Assembly: GCA_026545765.1 (NCBI GenBank)
Contig: CM048841.1
Location: 66,787,717 to 66,851,716 of the forward strand
Direction of reading: 5' to 3'
DNA: 64,000 bases
Source of the DNA: Plantago major
Taxonomy: Eukaryota > Streptophyta > Magnoliopsida > Lamiales > Plantaginaceae
Below, one piece after another: positions 45,713-57,448 of this stretch; positions within the stretch are counted from its first letter, which is position 1; every line of letters begins with the position of its first letter. A program made the translations under genes and the position numbers. Below the pieces are notes generated by a model. That model made no database searches. It had not been told where the DNA came from and was given only the letters and a program-made list of their open reading frames with translations.

Positions 45713-46872
45713 TTTTTTTTGGAACCGAAAAACTTTTATTTCATTCCAATACGTTAAATACAAAACCGATCCGAAGATCCAGGCAAAATCTAGACGACCA
45801 ACTAAAGCTAGTTAAGCATAAGCGTAGCAACATGCGTACGCAGCTTCCTATCCTGCCAGCACCTATGTATCACATCATTAATAATTCTCTCATATAGTCT
45901 AGTATCAATCGGTTTCTGGCCGAAGATCACCTTGTTTCGTTCCATCCAGATAGCATAGAAAGTCTCCGTGAAGGTGCACCGAAGGAGTCTCTTTTGCCAT
46001 CCTTTGCCACGGAACTGCAAGCACACCCATGTCACTTCAGCGTCCCATCTCTCAGGAACCCGCTGGATACACATCCATTGGAGCACCCGTCTCCATACCT
46101 GTTTCGCATAAGGACAATCAAAAAACAGGTGTTGCATCGATTCGTCTGCAGGGCAGAATGCACAAGCAGGAAGGATGGATTGGTTCCATCTGCAAATTCT
46201 GTCCTTGGTTGCGAGTCTACCCTCAGTCCCATCCATGTACAAAATTGTGCCCTCGGTTGGGCCTTATTATCAAACCAAAACTTTTTCCAGCTAACCTCAG
46301 ATCGTTGACCACGGAGTTCCTCATATAGATCCCTCGTACAGAACTTCCCCGCCGCCCCCATTCTGTCCCATGCTTCCGAGCCTTGTATCAAGTGTCGACT
46401 CTTCATAATGGCCTTCATAATCCAGGACGAGTCGTTAGGTATTCGTGCAGTCATAACCTCCTGGTCCTTTATATAGTAGCAATGTACCCATTTCACCCAA
46501 AGCTTGTCAGCTTTACAACATATATTCCAGAGTAATTTTGTAATACTACACGTATTCCACTCGATCAGCGAGGTAAGATGCAAACCCCCTGAATTCTTTG
46601 TATCACACACCTTGTCCCAGGAGATAGGTGCCTTTCTAGTAACTTCTGCTGTACCACTCCACAAGAAGGTTCGACAGAGGGCCTCAATGTGTCGAACCAC
46701 CTTCTTTGGCAGCGGAAAAACCTGCATCCAATAACTTGTCATAGCATGTCAGACACTCCGGATAAGCTGCATCTTTCCTGCATAGCTCAATAACTTCGAA
46801 CTCCAGTGTTGTATCCGTGCCATTATCCGATCAATAAGTGGTTGACACTGCCTCACATCCAACCTACGAGAC
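45713..46872 (-). pseudogene. 5'-truncated L1-type LINE, RT C-terminus and zinc-binding tail
   Basis: Read from 46872: the RT thumb region SRRLDVRQCQPLIDRIMA, LLSYAGKMQLIRS, a stop near 46743, then MTSYWMQVFPLPKKVVRHIE, WDRMGAAGKF and a frameshift near 46240. The zf-RVT segment CAFCPADESMQHLFFDC and MERNKVIFGQ follow. It ends with GGTTCC and an A-run (T-run at 45713-45720 on the plus strand). The fold and 3' end closely resemble the LINE at 29432. Its 5' end joins the transposase of the CACTA at 46873 within a codon. No target duplication was recognised. Confidence 0.85.
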
Positions 46873-47614
46873 AATAGATCATGCACATATCCGAAAAATA
46901 GTCTATGGTTTCCATAGGCAACCCCATCCCCCGCATCTTTTTCTTCGCTTGGTAAAAGTTGATGGGAACTAGGTTTTCTTCAGGGCAACTCTCCGATAAA
47001 AGTTGTAGGTAATTATTGAAGCTCACTTCAGATTGTCCACCCTCGGCCTTACAACTCATTAGCCGAGACAACAAAGACAACTCGGTGTGCATCTTGCACC
47101 CCGACCAAATCGGCTTCTTCGATGATTCCAACAAGTCAAAGAACACCTGATCCTCGAGATTCGGTGGCTCCTCAAAATCACCCTCGGTCTCAGTGGTACT
47201 GATGTCCATAAACTCTGGGCCCGTAGCATTAAACACCAGTTCTTCGAACCGGTCATGAAAAGCATCAAACTTAGCTGTATTTTGAGTACTAGATTTCTCA
47301 AATTGTTGCTTTCTTCGACGCTTTCTAGTATGATCATATTGCATGAATGGTGGTGTTGTCTCACCATGATGATTCCATACCTCATAATGAGGCACAAACC
47401 CATTATGTTTCAAGTGCTCTACTACCGTTGTAGAAGGCAAATATTTCATGTTCCTACATTTGTTCGCATTGCAAGGGAACTTTATCATCCCCTCGCTCAA
47501 ACAAGCAATCTGTGTCAGTGCAAATGCGATGAAGGCTTCAACCCCTTCTGCAAAACTAGACTGAATTATGCTATTAACAGTGCGACGGTACATCCATGAA
47601 CGATCGGGATTCAT
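46873..47614 (-). pseudogene. N-terminal part of a TNP2-like CACTA transposase
   Basis: From 47614: MNPDRSWMYRRTVNS, EGVEAFIAFALTQIACL, CPEENLVPINFYQAKKKMR, SDMCMIYC, then the frame passes into LINE sequence. The first 247 residues are open without a stop, and they align with the same region of the gene at 22456 throughout. The catalytic core and the DUF4218/DUF4216 parts are gone. A truncated protein could retain only the DNA-association domain. Confidence 0.87.
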
Positions 47615-48653
47615 TGGATGATTAACCTGACATGTCTGAATTTATTAGATTTATAACTATACGCATTACGTATTGAATTTCATTACAATTGCCCAATTCC
47701 AGGTCTATAATTACATTGTTAATTATAATACGTTTAAACTTTTACGAATTACATGCATTTTACGTTTAAAATTAAATTTTATAAATTTTAAATTTCCATT
47801 TAACTATTTAAATTAAAAATTGTAGATTAAAATAGTAGTATTTCTTTCTAAGTTAATACGAGCCAATTATACTAGAACCACGAAAATCACTAAATGGTCT
47901 CCAAACATTCAACCAAATCTTCCTTATCCTATTACATGTACGAAAATATCAAATTAAATACCCTACATGCTTACAAACATCCTAACATGATACTAACAAT
48001 TCAATTTCACAATAAATCTATCAATTGCACAACCTCAAGCTTAACCCGCTAGTTAATATAGTATAAGCTAAACTAGCTAGTAGAGATTTCCCCATAAACA
48101 TACAATAGCTCAAATTAGTCGATTTTTTTTAAAAAAAAAACAAAATTTAACAAAGTAAGGGTTTTAGACTAATACCTTCAATTACGGAATAAATTGTCGA
48201 AGAAGAATGAAATTGAATGGCCACCCGAGTTCCTTGTTCAACGAGCTTCGAAAAGAGTCCAAGATTGTCCGGAATGATGGAGTTTTGATCGGAATTTGGT
48301 GGAGGCGAAAATGGCGTGAAAGAGGAGAAAAAACGAGAAGCAGAAGTGAAATGGGGAAGAAGATGATTCTGCCCCGTTTATTTGATCACCTTAGCGACAG
48401 ATAGCCTTATCCGTCGCTAAATATAGCGACGGATATGGCTTATCTGTTGCCAAATCCTCTTTTTTTTTTTTTTTTTAATTATTAGGTCAACCTAATTAGA
48501 GATGGATAGTTTATTCATCTCTAATTAGAGACAGATTAGTGACGAATCGGAGACGGATCCAATCCGTCGCTAAAAGCGACCGATTCATCGCTAATTAGAG
48601 ACGGATTTATCCATCTTTAATTTCCGTCCCTAAAACCAGTATTTCTTGTAGTG
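46873..48653 (-). mobile_element. Truncated CACTA transposon (right end only)
   Basis: The right terminus CCAGTATTTCTTGTAGTG ends at 48653. The subterminal region 48390-48640 carries TAGCGACGGATA words, many changed to TTAGAGACGGAT. The leader matches that of the element ending at 23697. The left half is missing: sequence runs into a LINE at 46872, and no CACTA sequence is found beyond that LINE. Confidence 0.87.
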
Positions 48654-49700
48654 AATTAACGCGTGTGTTCTATCGACGTGAACTGATTAGTGATCATCTC
48701 ATCATTTGATTTTAGCATATTTGATTGATAGTCACACGAATAGAAAAGATTGTGGTCGATGATCTCACAAGTTCAAAATGAAGAAGTACAATCTCTAGTT
48801 TAGAGAGGGATTAGCTCTGCTATTCTAAACCAATGTAAATTTTCGCTTCAAGCTAGATCCTTTCACTTTCAAATTTTCTTTTTAAATTCATATAGCAATT
48901 CTATGTATAGCCGAACATGACACTGAATAGTGAATAGCCTCACAAAATGTACATCAACAGACCTATTTAATTATTTGAGACAAAAGTTTCATATGATAAA
49001 TCTTGGAGTAGGACCTTTCATTATATAAATCAAATTTTATTTTTAATCATGGTTGTTAGTTTTAATTATTAGAGAGCTGAGCTAGATTTATGGTACACAA
49101 TCTTGATCGTTATCATGTCCACTCGTGAATTCTATTTTTGGATCGGAATGAGTACATATACAAGGGGAAATGCTCTTCAACAATTACAAGCTTGAAGCCT
49201 TCTCACAAATCTGTCTAGTGATACAAGATACTCAAAGATTGTTTATTGATGTTCCATAAAATTTTCTATTCCGAGGAATTATAAATCTTTGTTACCAGAC
49301 CACTACCTCAACCAAAAATACTACTTCATTTGGATTTCGGAATCAAAACCACCAATAGCAAATGTTTGGAGATGAAGAGATTGATTGGGTTTGATGTTAG
49401 TGAAATGCTGACGTGACAGATAGATGGAGTGTGATGGGGTGTGATTGTTAGAGATGGACTTACAATAGCAAATTTTACATGATAATCAAATCATCCAACT
49501 AAGGTCGGATAAACCCACTTTACCTCCCAATTTTACTCACCTAAGGTCCATTTTTTAGCATACCATATATCAATTCAAAGCTCTTACATAGTAGCTTACA
49601 AATATATATTTAGTTTACTTGATTAATAAAATTTTACTTCTTCAAAAAAAAAAAAAATTAAAAAGTGGTCTATATGTAAACATATCTCAAAATGCATCAA
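48654..49700. other. AT-rich gap without a gene
   Basis: No domain or repeat pair is visible apart from a segment near 49400-49460 (AAATGCTGACGTGACAGATAG, TTAGAGATGGACTTAC) that matches the right end of the foldback element at 51310-52105 in the same orientation. It may be a relic of that family. Confidence 0.5.
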
Positions 49701-49704
49701 GTTT

Positions 49705-49825
49705 ACTACTTCCTTCATCCCACCTCAATGTTCCCATTTTGCTATATTTGACGTCCCGTTCAAAGGTTTCCATTTTCATTTTTTGCAAATTTTACTCCCA
49801 CTTAATTAATACCACATAATACACT
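49705..49825. mobile_element. Possible Stowaway-like MITE end
   Basis: CTACTTCCTTCATCCCACCTC, GTTCCCATTTTG, TTCAAAGGTTTCC and TTTACTCCCACTTAATTAATA have the look of one end of a Stowaway MITE. The opposite terminus is not recognised, so the element is partial or the call is wrong. Confidence 0.4.
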
Positions 49826-49829
49826 CATA

Positions 49830-51300
49830 TTTACAACGTTACCAACCCACCTTGGTTAGGCGAATGTCGTTGGGGTGAAACGTTTTGCCAATCACTCGCA
49901 AAGATTCGTAATTTATAAGGTCGAAAGCCTACAATTCACAAGCAAACAAGTTAGTATAGCAGAAAAGATGGTTCGGAGTGTCGTTCTCTCTGAATACTTA
50001 CATAGGCACTAGCAAATAACGACACAAAGTTGGCAAATCTAATTCTAAAACACGTAAACAAGAGTTCTTTGAGGCTGTTTTGAGACAAATCGATTTAAAG
50101 TTGTGAAAACATGTAAGTACATAATATATAAATTAACATATTGAAACAGTAATAAAAGCGTAGATTGAAAGGTTTTTTGACAATGGTTTGATGGTGTAAA
50201 GGATCCCCAACCTCCCTCTATTGTATTGCTCATGACTACTTAGTTTCAAATTACGTGATTATTGTCTTTTAGGCCGTCAGGATACGTATCATAGACCAAG
50301 ACGCAGTTAGTCAAGATACCCCGCGTTTTCACCAACGGCTACCTTGTCACTGGGGTAGGTCCATCACATCTCAATTCCTTGCTTGAGTTTAAAGAAGATG
50401 ACAACAAAGAACAATCATAAATTATATCTAAAACTAATTCATCTATTATAATAAATATAATCGAGCAATACAAAGAGTTTGGCGGTTCGTCCTTACGAAA
50501 AGGTTTAGCTACTCATAGCAGGAGTAATAAGCATTGTACCAATATAAGAACACAAAGTAAAAGAGTAAGAATGATTGTTAATGACGGCTGTGTTCTTCGT
50601 TTTTCAATTGTTATGACGGTCAGAGTTTCTGATTAGGGTTTCGGGAGGTGGGGTTGTGACGGCTATGTATCTTGTTGCACCTCAAGAGAAGTGGGGTTGT
50701 GAATTTGAGAGGCCTAGGCACTGCTTATATAGTGCTTTAAGCCAGGAAAATTCGTGCATAGCAGTCTCTAGAAGGTGGTGGATTACGATCAAAACATATA
50801 CATACTTGGGCCAACAGGATTTTGGGGACAGCACTGCGGCCGCTCAATCTATATGCTCCGTTCTTTCATCTTTGGGGCCTTTTCGGATGTTCAAACTTAG
50901 TTATTTTGAAAAGTGGAATTCTACAATGTTTTAGTGCTTCGAATAAGCTTCGTAACGGTGGGTTCCATGCCTTTATTGGATCCTCGTAGCTCTTCATACG
51001 AATTGATTTAGCGTATTTCATTGTATTTGATTTAAATAATCTTTATAATCTGTTTACTTTCCATATTTTGAAATTCGTATGGTGTCGTCAAACATTTAAT
51101 TAGAATATATACAATTAATATTGTACCCCTGAAAATCACAATGATACACAGACTATAGAAAAGATCTCTAAAATAGTTATATGTAAATCCTATGATTGAT
51201 GATCATGTTCCTCGGGATCAATAAATAAACTGTACATTCAATATGTATGCCACCAAACAGACATTTTAGCTAGCTTCGATCAGATTGTGTTCAGATTAAG
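49830..51300. other. Unassigned gap, LTR-like in parts
   Basis: No credible protein. 50580-50960 contains CTTATATAGTGC (about 50724) and a GC-balanced leader, resembling an LTR promoter, but no paired copy lies in the window. Confidence 0.4.
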
Positions 51301-51309
51301 TATTATATA

Positions 51310-52105
51310 TGTGAGCAGCCATACATATATAATTCCATCTCCAATAGAGTTGGAGATCTATTGGAGATGGAGTTGCAAAGCAGCTGCAACGCTGCTGGGA
51401 CGCTCCAGCAGCGTTGCAGCTGCTGTCCCAAATTTGGGACGGTGCAACTCGTCCCAAATTTTGGGACGAGTTGCACCATCCTTTTCATTTTTTAATTTTT
51501 TTTTTGTTTTTTTTCTTTTCTTGTTTCTTTGTTTTTATTTTTTCTTTTTGTTTTTTTTATTTCTATTCCTTTTCTACTTTTATCTTTTTTATTATTTTTC
51601 ATTTTTTTTAATATTTCTATATGATAATAATTATATGTAGAAATACAAATATACTTATACATTACTTTTAAAATTTAAAATATATATTAAAATCACACTT
51701 GTAAAATGTAGTATTTTAATTGTTGTAATTTTCATTTTCAATTATTTTAATTTTCAATTTCAAGTATTGTAATTTTCAATTTTAAGTATTGCAGTTTTTT
51801 TTAAGTAATGTAATTTTTATTTTCAAGTAATATATTTAAAAAATATTAGTGTGATTTTGTTATAATTAATTAACAATATTTAAAATAAAGTCAAGAATAA
51901 AGTTTAAAAGGAAATGAGAAAAGAAAATGAAATGAATAATTAAGTTTGAAAGAAATGTTAAAAGAAAATAGATTTTGGGCCTCACTGTTGGAGTAGAGAA
52001 TTGTGGAGAGTTGCGAAGTGAGTTGCAGTGAGTGGAATGCTGACGTGGCAGAGAGAGTGGGTTGCAGAGAGTTGCAACTGCTGGAGATGGACTCAAGATG
52101 AGTAA
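51310..52105. mobile_element. Foldback element with strong GC hairpins (non-autonomous)
   Basis: The left end ATTCCATCTCCAATAG and the right end, AGTCCATCTCCAGCAG on the minus strand, form short inverted ends. Inside, 51379-51424 is a hairpin with 20-bp perfect arms (AGCAGCTGCAACGCTGCTGG) and a 6-base loop, and 51441-51477 is another with 17-bp perfect arms (GGTGCAACTCGTCCCAA). The rest is T-rich then AT-rich and non-coding. The right end carries GCTGACGTGGCAGAGAGAG, shared with 49411. Target duplication not resolved. Confidence 0.65.
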
Positions 52106-52384
52106 CTTAGAGGAAGTTTCAAAGAATTAAAGTAATTAAATCAATAAAATTCTGGACTGGAGTAGAATGAATAATTATTCTGAAATTGAGTGGATCCTTC
52201 TCGATGTATTAATTTGTTAATTTGTACGTAAGCAGTTGGGGTCAATATATTCTCAGACAAACACATATGAATAATCAATCTATATGCATCTGAATATCGC
52301 AGGTTTATTATTAACACCCCAACATTTGCTTGCTAACAGAACTTCGACACACCATGTGAACTAATCAGACAGTGCTTGTGCGTA

Positions 52385-52558
52385 TAAATGTCTGGTATAA
52401 TAAATTTCTCTCTAACGCGGGTCAATCTGTTTTAATTCAATCTGTCACAAGCACTATTCCAAGCAACACAATGTCTTTTGCTACTATTCCTTCATATAAC
52501 CTTGGATAAGATTGATTCTATTAATACTCACTTTCTCTGGAATGCAAAGAAAACTGGT
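52385..52558 (+). pseudogene. LINE fragment upstream of the Gypsy insertion (RT thumb)
   Basis: Frames give NAGQSVLIQSVTSTIPSN and, after a frameshift near 52510, IDSINTHFLWNAKKTG, the typical post-catalytic region of plant L1 RT. The frame stops at the Gypsy border and continues exactly at 60349 (KSRAKVKWKMVCLPK). Confidence 0.8.
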
Positions 52559-54236
52559 TGATGTGTCAATATCAAAGTTTTATATTTATGTTTAACCTAA
52601 GAGTTAATTCTCAACACTACGAAAACTTGTAGTGCAGTGAAGTTAACCCCGAGATCGGTCTCGAAGGACTTAACTAAGCCGAGTCTTGTTTACGAATAAT
52701 AATAACAGTAAGGAAAGCAATAAAGAGTTGTTTTTGCTTCAGCAGCAGATTGACTCTTATTATCTATCAACTTTGCGATTTAACTAGAAAACAGATTAAT
52801 CTAAACGAGAATGATATGATTAGAGAATTATGGTGTGGTGACAGAAGACAAGCTAGCTAGCAGGAAACATGCAACTATAACGATGTCGATTTACTCTAGT
52901 TATCACTGGAACATGCTCTACCGATTATTACACTGCTCTAGACTCTTCTAGGCAGACACCTTATGTCACGTAAGGTATGGAGAACTATGACAATGAACTA
53001 ACTGTATAAAGTTCTAGAAAATAAATAGCATTAGTGAAGGCGTCAATTCCACTAAGCTACAATTAATAAGCTAATGCAGATATTACTGTTAGAAACAAAC
53101 CAATAGATATAGCAAGACGTAAAACGTTTTGGTTAAAAGGAACAGATTCTTAATCTATTGATGATTTTGACGTAATGAACATCAAACAGAATATTGCATA
53201 CGCAATTAATCAAAACAGCACAGAGTAAATCGCATCTTATATATATTGAATACACGAACCCTAACTAGCATGCATTGAATTCGTCACCACCCCATAACTA
53301 GGCTGCTTAAGCACTCATCATATGCAAAACATAATTAGAATCATAAACCGGCATACACTAAACATAATCAATACCAAAAACCAAGAAACGAGATACTAAG
53401 AAACAATTTTACCTAATCGTGTCACAAACCCTAGGTAAGAATTGAAGAACTTGAATCGAACTGGTGGAAAGTATGATGAATATGCTCTCAATCAATAATC
53501 AATCGTCGTATTACAAGAGAAAACGGTTCAATTACCTCCACGAATGGGTAGGTAATTGCCTTGGAAAATCGCTTCTATGTTGAAAGCAAAGAAGAAAAGA
53601 ATAATAATAATGAGAATCTACTAAAAAATCAAGAAAATAGGTTATATATAGTGAAAAATGCGTAAACGGGCCATGGAGACGCCAAAACAAGTTATGGCGT
53701 CGCCAGGACCCTTCTGGCGTTCGCCAGAAGTGCTCGTAGTCCGCTGGCGACGCCAGTGTCATTGTGCCCTGGTTTTTTTGCCCTTTTGAGTGTCTAAACG
53801 TCAGAATTTGGACATGGTTCCTCTTAAAAGTTGTAGCTCTTTGTCTTATCTACGTGTGGACACCAAGATCAGGTCAATCGGAGTTCTTATGAGAAAGGTA
53901 TGGCCAAAATGCCAAAGCTGCTCCATCGTAGTTTGTATTTCGCGCACTTTCACTTAAACGTCTCTAAAATCTTCGTCTGAACTCCGAATCCACTTCCGTT
54001 TTGACCGATCAACTCCGTTTTCAACCACCTTTCAGGTCTTGGAACTTTCATGCTTCCATTAATGAATTAATATGCACTGGTTTAGCCATGTTTCAATGCG
54101 TTCTCACCAAACACCTACAAAACACACAAAACACGAAAACGTAACAAAACACTAATAAAACACATTAAAACTATACTTGAGAATGGCAATAAGACGGTAA
54201 AAAAGACCAAAGAGACGATGTAAAATCGACTCATCA
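52559..54236 (-). repeat. 3' LTR of the Gypsy element
   Basis: 1678 bp. Compared with the first 790 bp of the other LTR I count roughly 25 differences by eye, so the insertion is not very recent. The segment 53352-53670 has no counterpart in the other LTR. Confidence 0.88.
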
Positions 54237-55819
54237 AACTCCCCAAACTGAACCCTTGCTTGTCCTCAAGCAACAGACTCTCTAAAAAACCTAGAAAAAC
54301 AAAAAGCACATAGACACAAAAGTAAAGTCTAGCTCCCAAGCTACCAAGTCTACGATTGCAAATAATAAGCCTGAAAAATGCAAGAGGTTTGACATCACAC
54401 TGACATTCACAGATTCACATGCACAAGTCCAAAAAGTTCATTTCCCGAGTGAATAGAACTTAAGTCTAACCCGGTAGTCCCTCACAAGTGGATCCTATAC
54501 AACTAATCTCTCACACTCCTGGAAGTGTCCAGTAGGGGTAATCACTCAAGAATATAAAGAGAAAGGGAAGGTGACTTACGTCACATACTTGCCTCAAATA
54601 CCTCATGCATTGTACTCAATCAGTTAAGTCAGAAGGGACTTTTATCATAGATCTATAAACAATCAGCAGTAGACTTATAAAAAGGCAACCGTTCTCTCTT
54701 TTTTTCAAATATTTAATTTTTTTTGTATACTCCTTTTTTGCAGTCTTATATATGACCCATATGCTTATTTTGTCTCAATTTTTTGGTAGTGTCTATTTTA
54801 CCGAAAGTCCGCACATTTGTGCGTGCTGGTTTGGTGTACACGCCATCAACCCTCACGGTCATATAGCTTTTAAGGGCCACACCGGTATATAGGTAGTATC
54901 TGAAACGTGCCCAACACGACTAACGGTGGTAACTAGTACCATAGTTACACTCCGAGACTTATTTCATTTTTTTTAGAGAACAAAAGCCAAAAACACAGTC
55001 GTTATACATATATGGCGCAAATAAACCTCCTCCCCAAACCTGTTCTTGGAACGGGTTTGGCACAAGCAAATAAGAATGAAAATCATGCCGTTCGTCATAC
55101 TTAACTTACACAGAGTACACATGAGAATGATAAGGCACAAACAAGAGAGTTTGCACTTCCTAAAAAAGTCACACAAGTACAAAATTCGCCGGTACAATAT
55201 TTTTTCATCGGCTAGGCTTGCTCACAGGCTTTTTGGACTACAGAATTAGAACAGACTTCCTATTTACAAGCGAAACGAAATTAAAGAATTTAAAACATGC
55301 CAACTGCTAATAATCAGAGATCAATCAAAACTCAAGCATTAAACAAGTTTAACTCATGCAATAGACGCTCGACTTGGGAGTCAGACTTAGACACAACAGA
55401 AAATCACAAAAACGATAAAAAGACACACAAAAAGACACGACACCGACACATATATGGATAAGTACATGAAAGCTACCTCCCTCCCCAAACCTAGACTAGA
55501 GATGGTCCCCAGCGAATAGGCTAGAAAGAAAGAAAGCTGAAAATGTACTTCCAAAAGCGATGGTGATGCTATCCATTATCGAACGGGAACGAATCCCTTG
55601 CATCCTTCCCGCCTAGTTCAGCGATTTGGGAGCCATCCTTAGCTCCTCTTCTCCTGTTTTCCATGATTCCCTGCAAACTAAAATAAAATAAATCAAAAAC
55701 TAAAATAAAATTAATGGAATCAGGGGGAAAGTAAAAACGACAAACGGGGTCGAATACTCACAGCCGGTCTCGTATGCGGTAGGCTAGTATCTGAGATCAC
55801 CGGAAGGTGGAGGAATGGA
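54237..55819. other. Non-coding interior of the Gypsy element
   Basis: The polypurine tract is at 54237-54252. The remainder contains no frame with a domain. Short frames such as 54973-55197 and 55046-55249 lie on opposite strands of the same DNA and look accidental. Confidence 0.6.
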
Positions 55820-56419
55820 CTATGGATCCGATTGCATCGTCCGGGTGGTATCAGGTGTCTGCTCCATCTCCAAATAATCAGAAACGGGTTGTTGAGTCTC
55901 TACGTCGATCACATCGGTGGACATCTCCTCCTCCATGACTAACAGATCGCTCAAACTCCCGCAAACTCCTTCAACCGAGACGGGAATCTCTTCTTCAGTT
56001 ACAGTACCAGTGGTGGTAGTTACCTCATCTTCTGCCATCTCGTCATCATCGTCAGCATACCAAAGAGCTAGCAACTCGGCTGCTGGGTTGAGTTTGGTTT
56101 TAGATTTGTTGAGGCCAATACACAGATAGTTGATTATCTCCTCTAATTTCTGAGGAGTCGGTGTCATCATTGTTCCTCGTGCAGATCTATCTATCATCCC
56201 TTGGCACTCACTTGTTATATTCGTGTAGAAAATCCACAGTAACGTTGCCAATGTAAAACCATGGTTCTCATGCTTCTACTGCACGTCTTGAAATCTATGC
56301 ATTGCCCCATCGAGTCTCTCTCCAATTTCCTGTCGAAAACAAAGGATCTGTTCTCTATCCAAACAGTTGGATGCAACATGACTATCCATCCCACACCTAT
56401 AGCAAATCGGGGGATCCAT
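55820..56419 (-). pseudogene. Small zinc-knuckle ORF just after the Gypsy primer site
   Basis: From ATG at 56419 the frame reads MDPPICYRCGMDSHVASNC, a CX2CX4HX4C knuckle at residues 6-19, then LDREQILCFRQEIGERLD. A single in-frame stop at about 56276 follows, then LATLLWIFYTNITSECQGMI and an acidic tail (DDDDEMAEDE) to a stop at 55820: about 199 residues if the stop is ignored. It lies where gag begins in Gypsy elements, about 140 bp past the primer site. It may be a gag remnant or an element-specific small RNA-binding protein. No capsid domain is recognised. Confidence 0.55.
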
Positions 56420-57266
56420 ACTTCCCTGACACACACTCAAAGAAACCAAAGTAGTTCCGCCAAAACAAACTATACTAAACAAAAAAAAAAAGGAAAAAAC
56501 AAACAAAAACTAACTAATATTTACAACTGAAAATTACAATTCGTAAACTTAACAAAGGAGTTAAGTCCCCGGCAGCGGCGCAAAAAACTTGATGTCTCAA
56601 TATCAAAGTTTTATATTTATGTTTAAACAAAGAGTTAATTCTCAACACTACGAAAACTTGTAGTGCAGTGAAGTTAACCCCGAGGTCGGTCTCGAAGGAC
56701 ATAACTAAACTGGGTCTTGTTTACGAATAATAATAACAATAAGGAAAGCAATATAGAGTTGTTTTTGCTTCGGCAGCAGATTGACTCTTATTATCTATCA
56801 ACTATGCGATCTAACTAGAAAACAGATTAATCTAAACGAGAATGATATGATTAAAGAATTATGGTGTGGTGACAGAAGACAAGCTAGCTAGCATGAAACA
56901 TGCAACTATAACGATGTCGATTTACTCTAGTTATCACTGGAACATGCTCTACCGATTATTACACTGCTCTAGATTCTTCTAGGCAGACACCTTATGTTAC
57001 ATAAGGTACGGAGAACTATAACAATGAACTAACTGTATAAAGTTCTAGAAAATAAATAGCATTAGTGAAGGCGTCAATTCCACTAAGCTACAATTAATAA
57101 GCTAATGCAGATATTACTGTTAGAAACAAACCAATAGATATAGCAAGACGTAAAATGTTTTGGTTAAAAGGAACAGTTGCTTAATCTATTTGTGATTTTG
57201 ACATAATGAACATCAAACAGAATATTGCACACGCAATTAATCAAAACAGCACAGAGTAAATCGCAT

Positions 57267-57268
<2 letters not shown>

Positions 57269-57342
<74 letters not shown>
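57269..57342. repeat. (TA)n microsatellite inside the Gypsy LTR
   Basis: A TA run with one C interruption. The homologous site in the other LTR (about 53238-53246) is only TATATATA, so the expansion happened after insertion. Confidence 0.92.
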
Positions 57343-57343
<1 letters not shown>

Positions 57344-57448
57344 TGAATACACGAACCCTAACTAGCATGCATTGAATTCGTCACCACCCCATAACTAGGC
57401 TGCTTAAGCACTCATCATATGCAAAACATAATCAGAATCATAAACCGG

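Noticed and set aside
46504..46734. Plus-strand frames opposite the LINE (also 45994-46328)
   Set aside because: They are complements of the minus-strand RT and zinc-binding frames.
51287..51640. A 117-residue frame rich in Phe and Leu that could be a membrane protein
   Set aside because: The hydrophobic part comes from a T-rich tract after the GC hairpins; it is not coding.
52624..52645. CACTAC...GTAGTG as a tiny CACTA element (also near 56650)
   Set aside because: It occurs at the same place in both Gypsy LTRs, so it is part of the LTR and only a short hairpin.
55046..55249. A basic 67-residue plus-strand frame within the Gypsy interior
   Set aside because: No domain, opposite to the element's orientation, and mirrored by an equally open minus-strand frame.
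57164..57352. A 62-residue frame with repeated Tyr-Ile
   Set aside because: It is translation of the (TA)n microsatellite.
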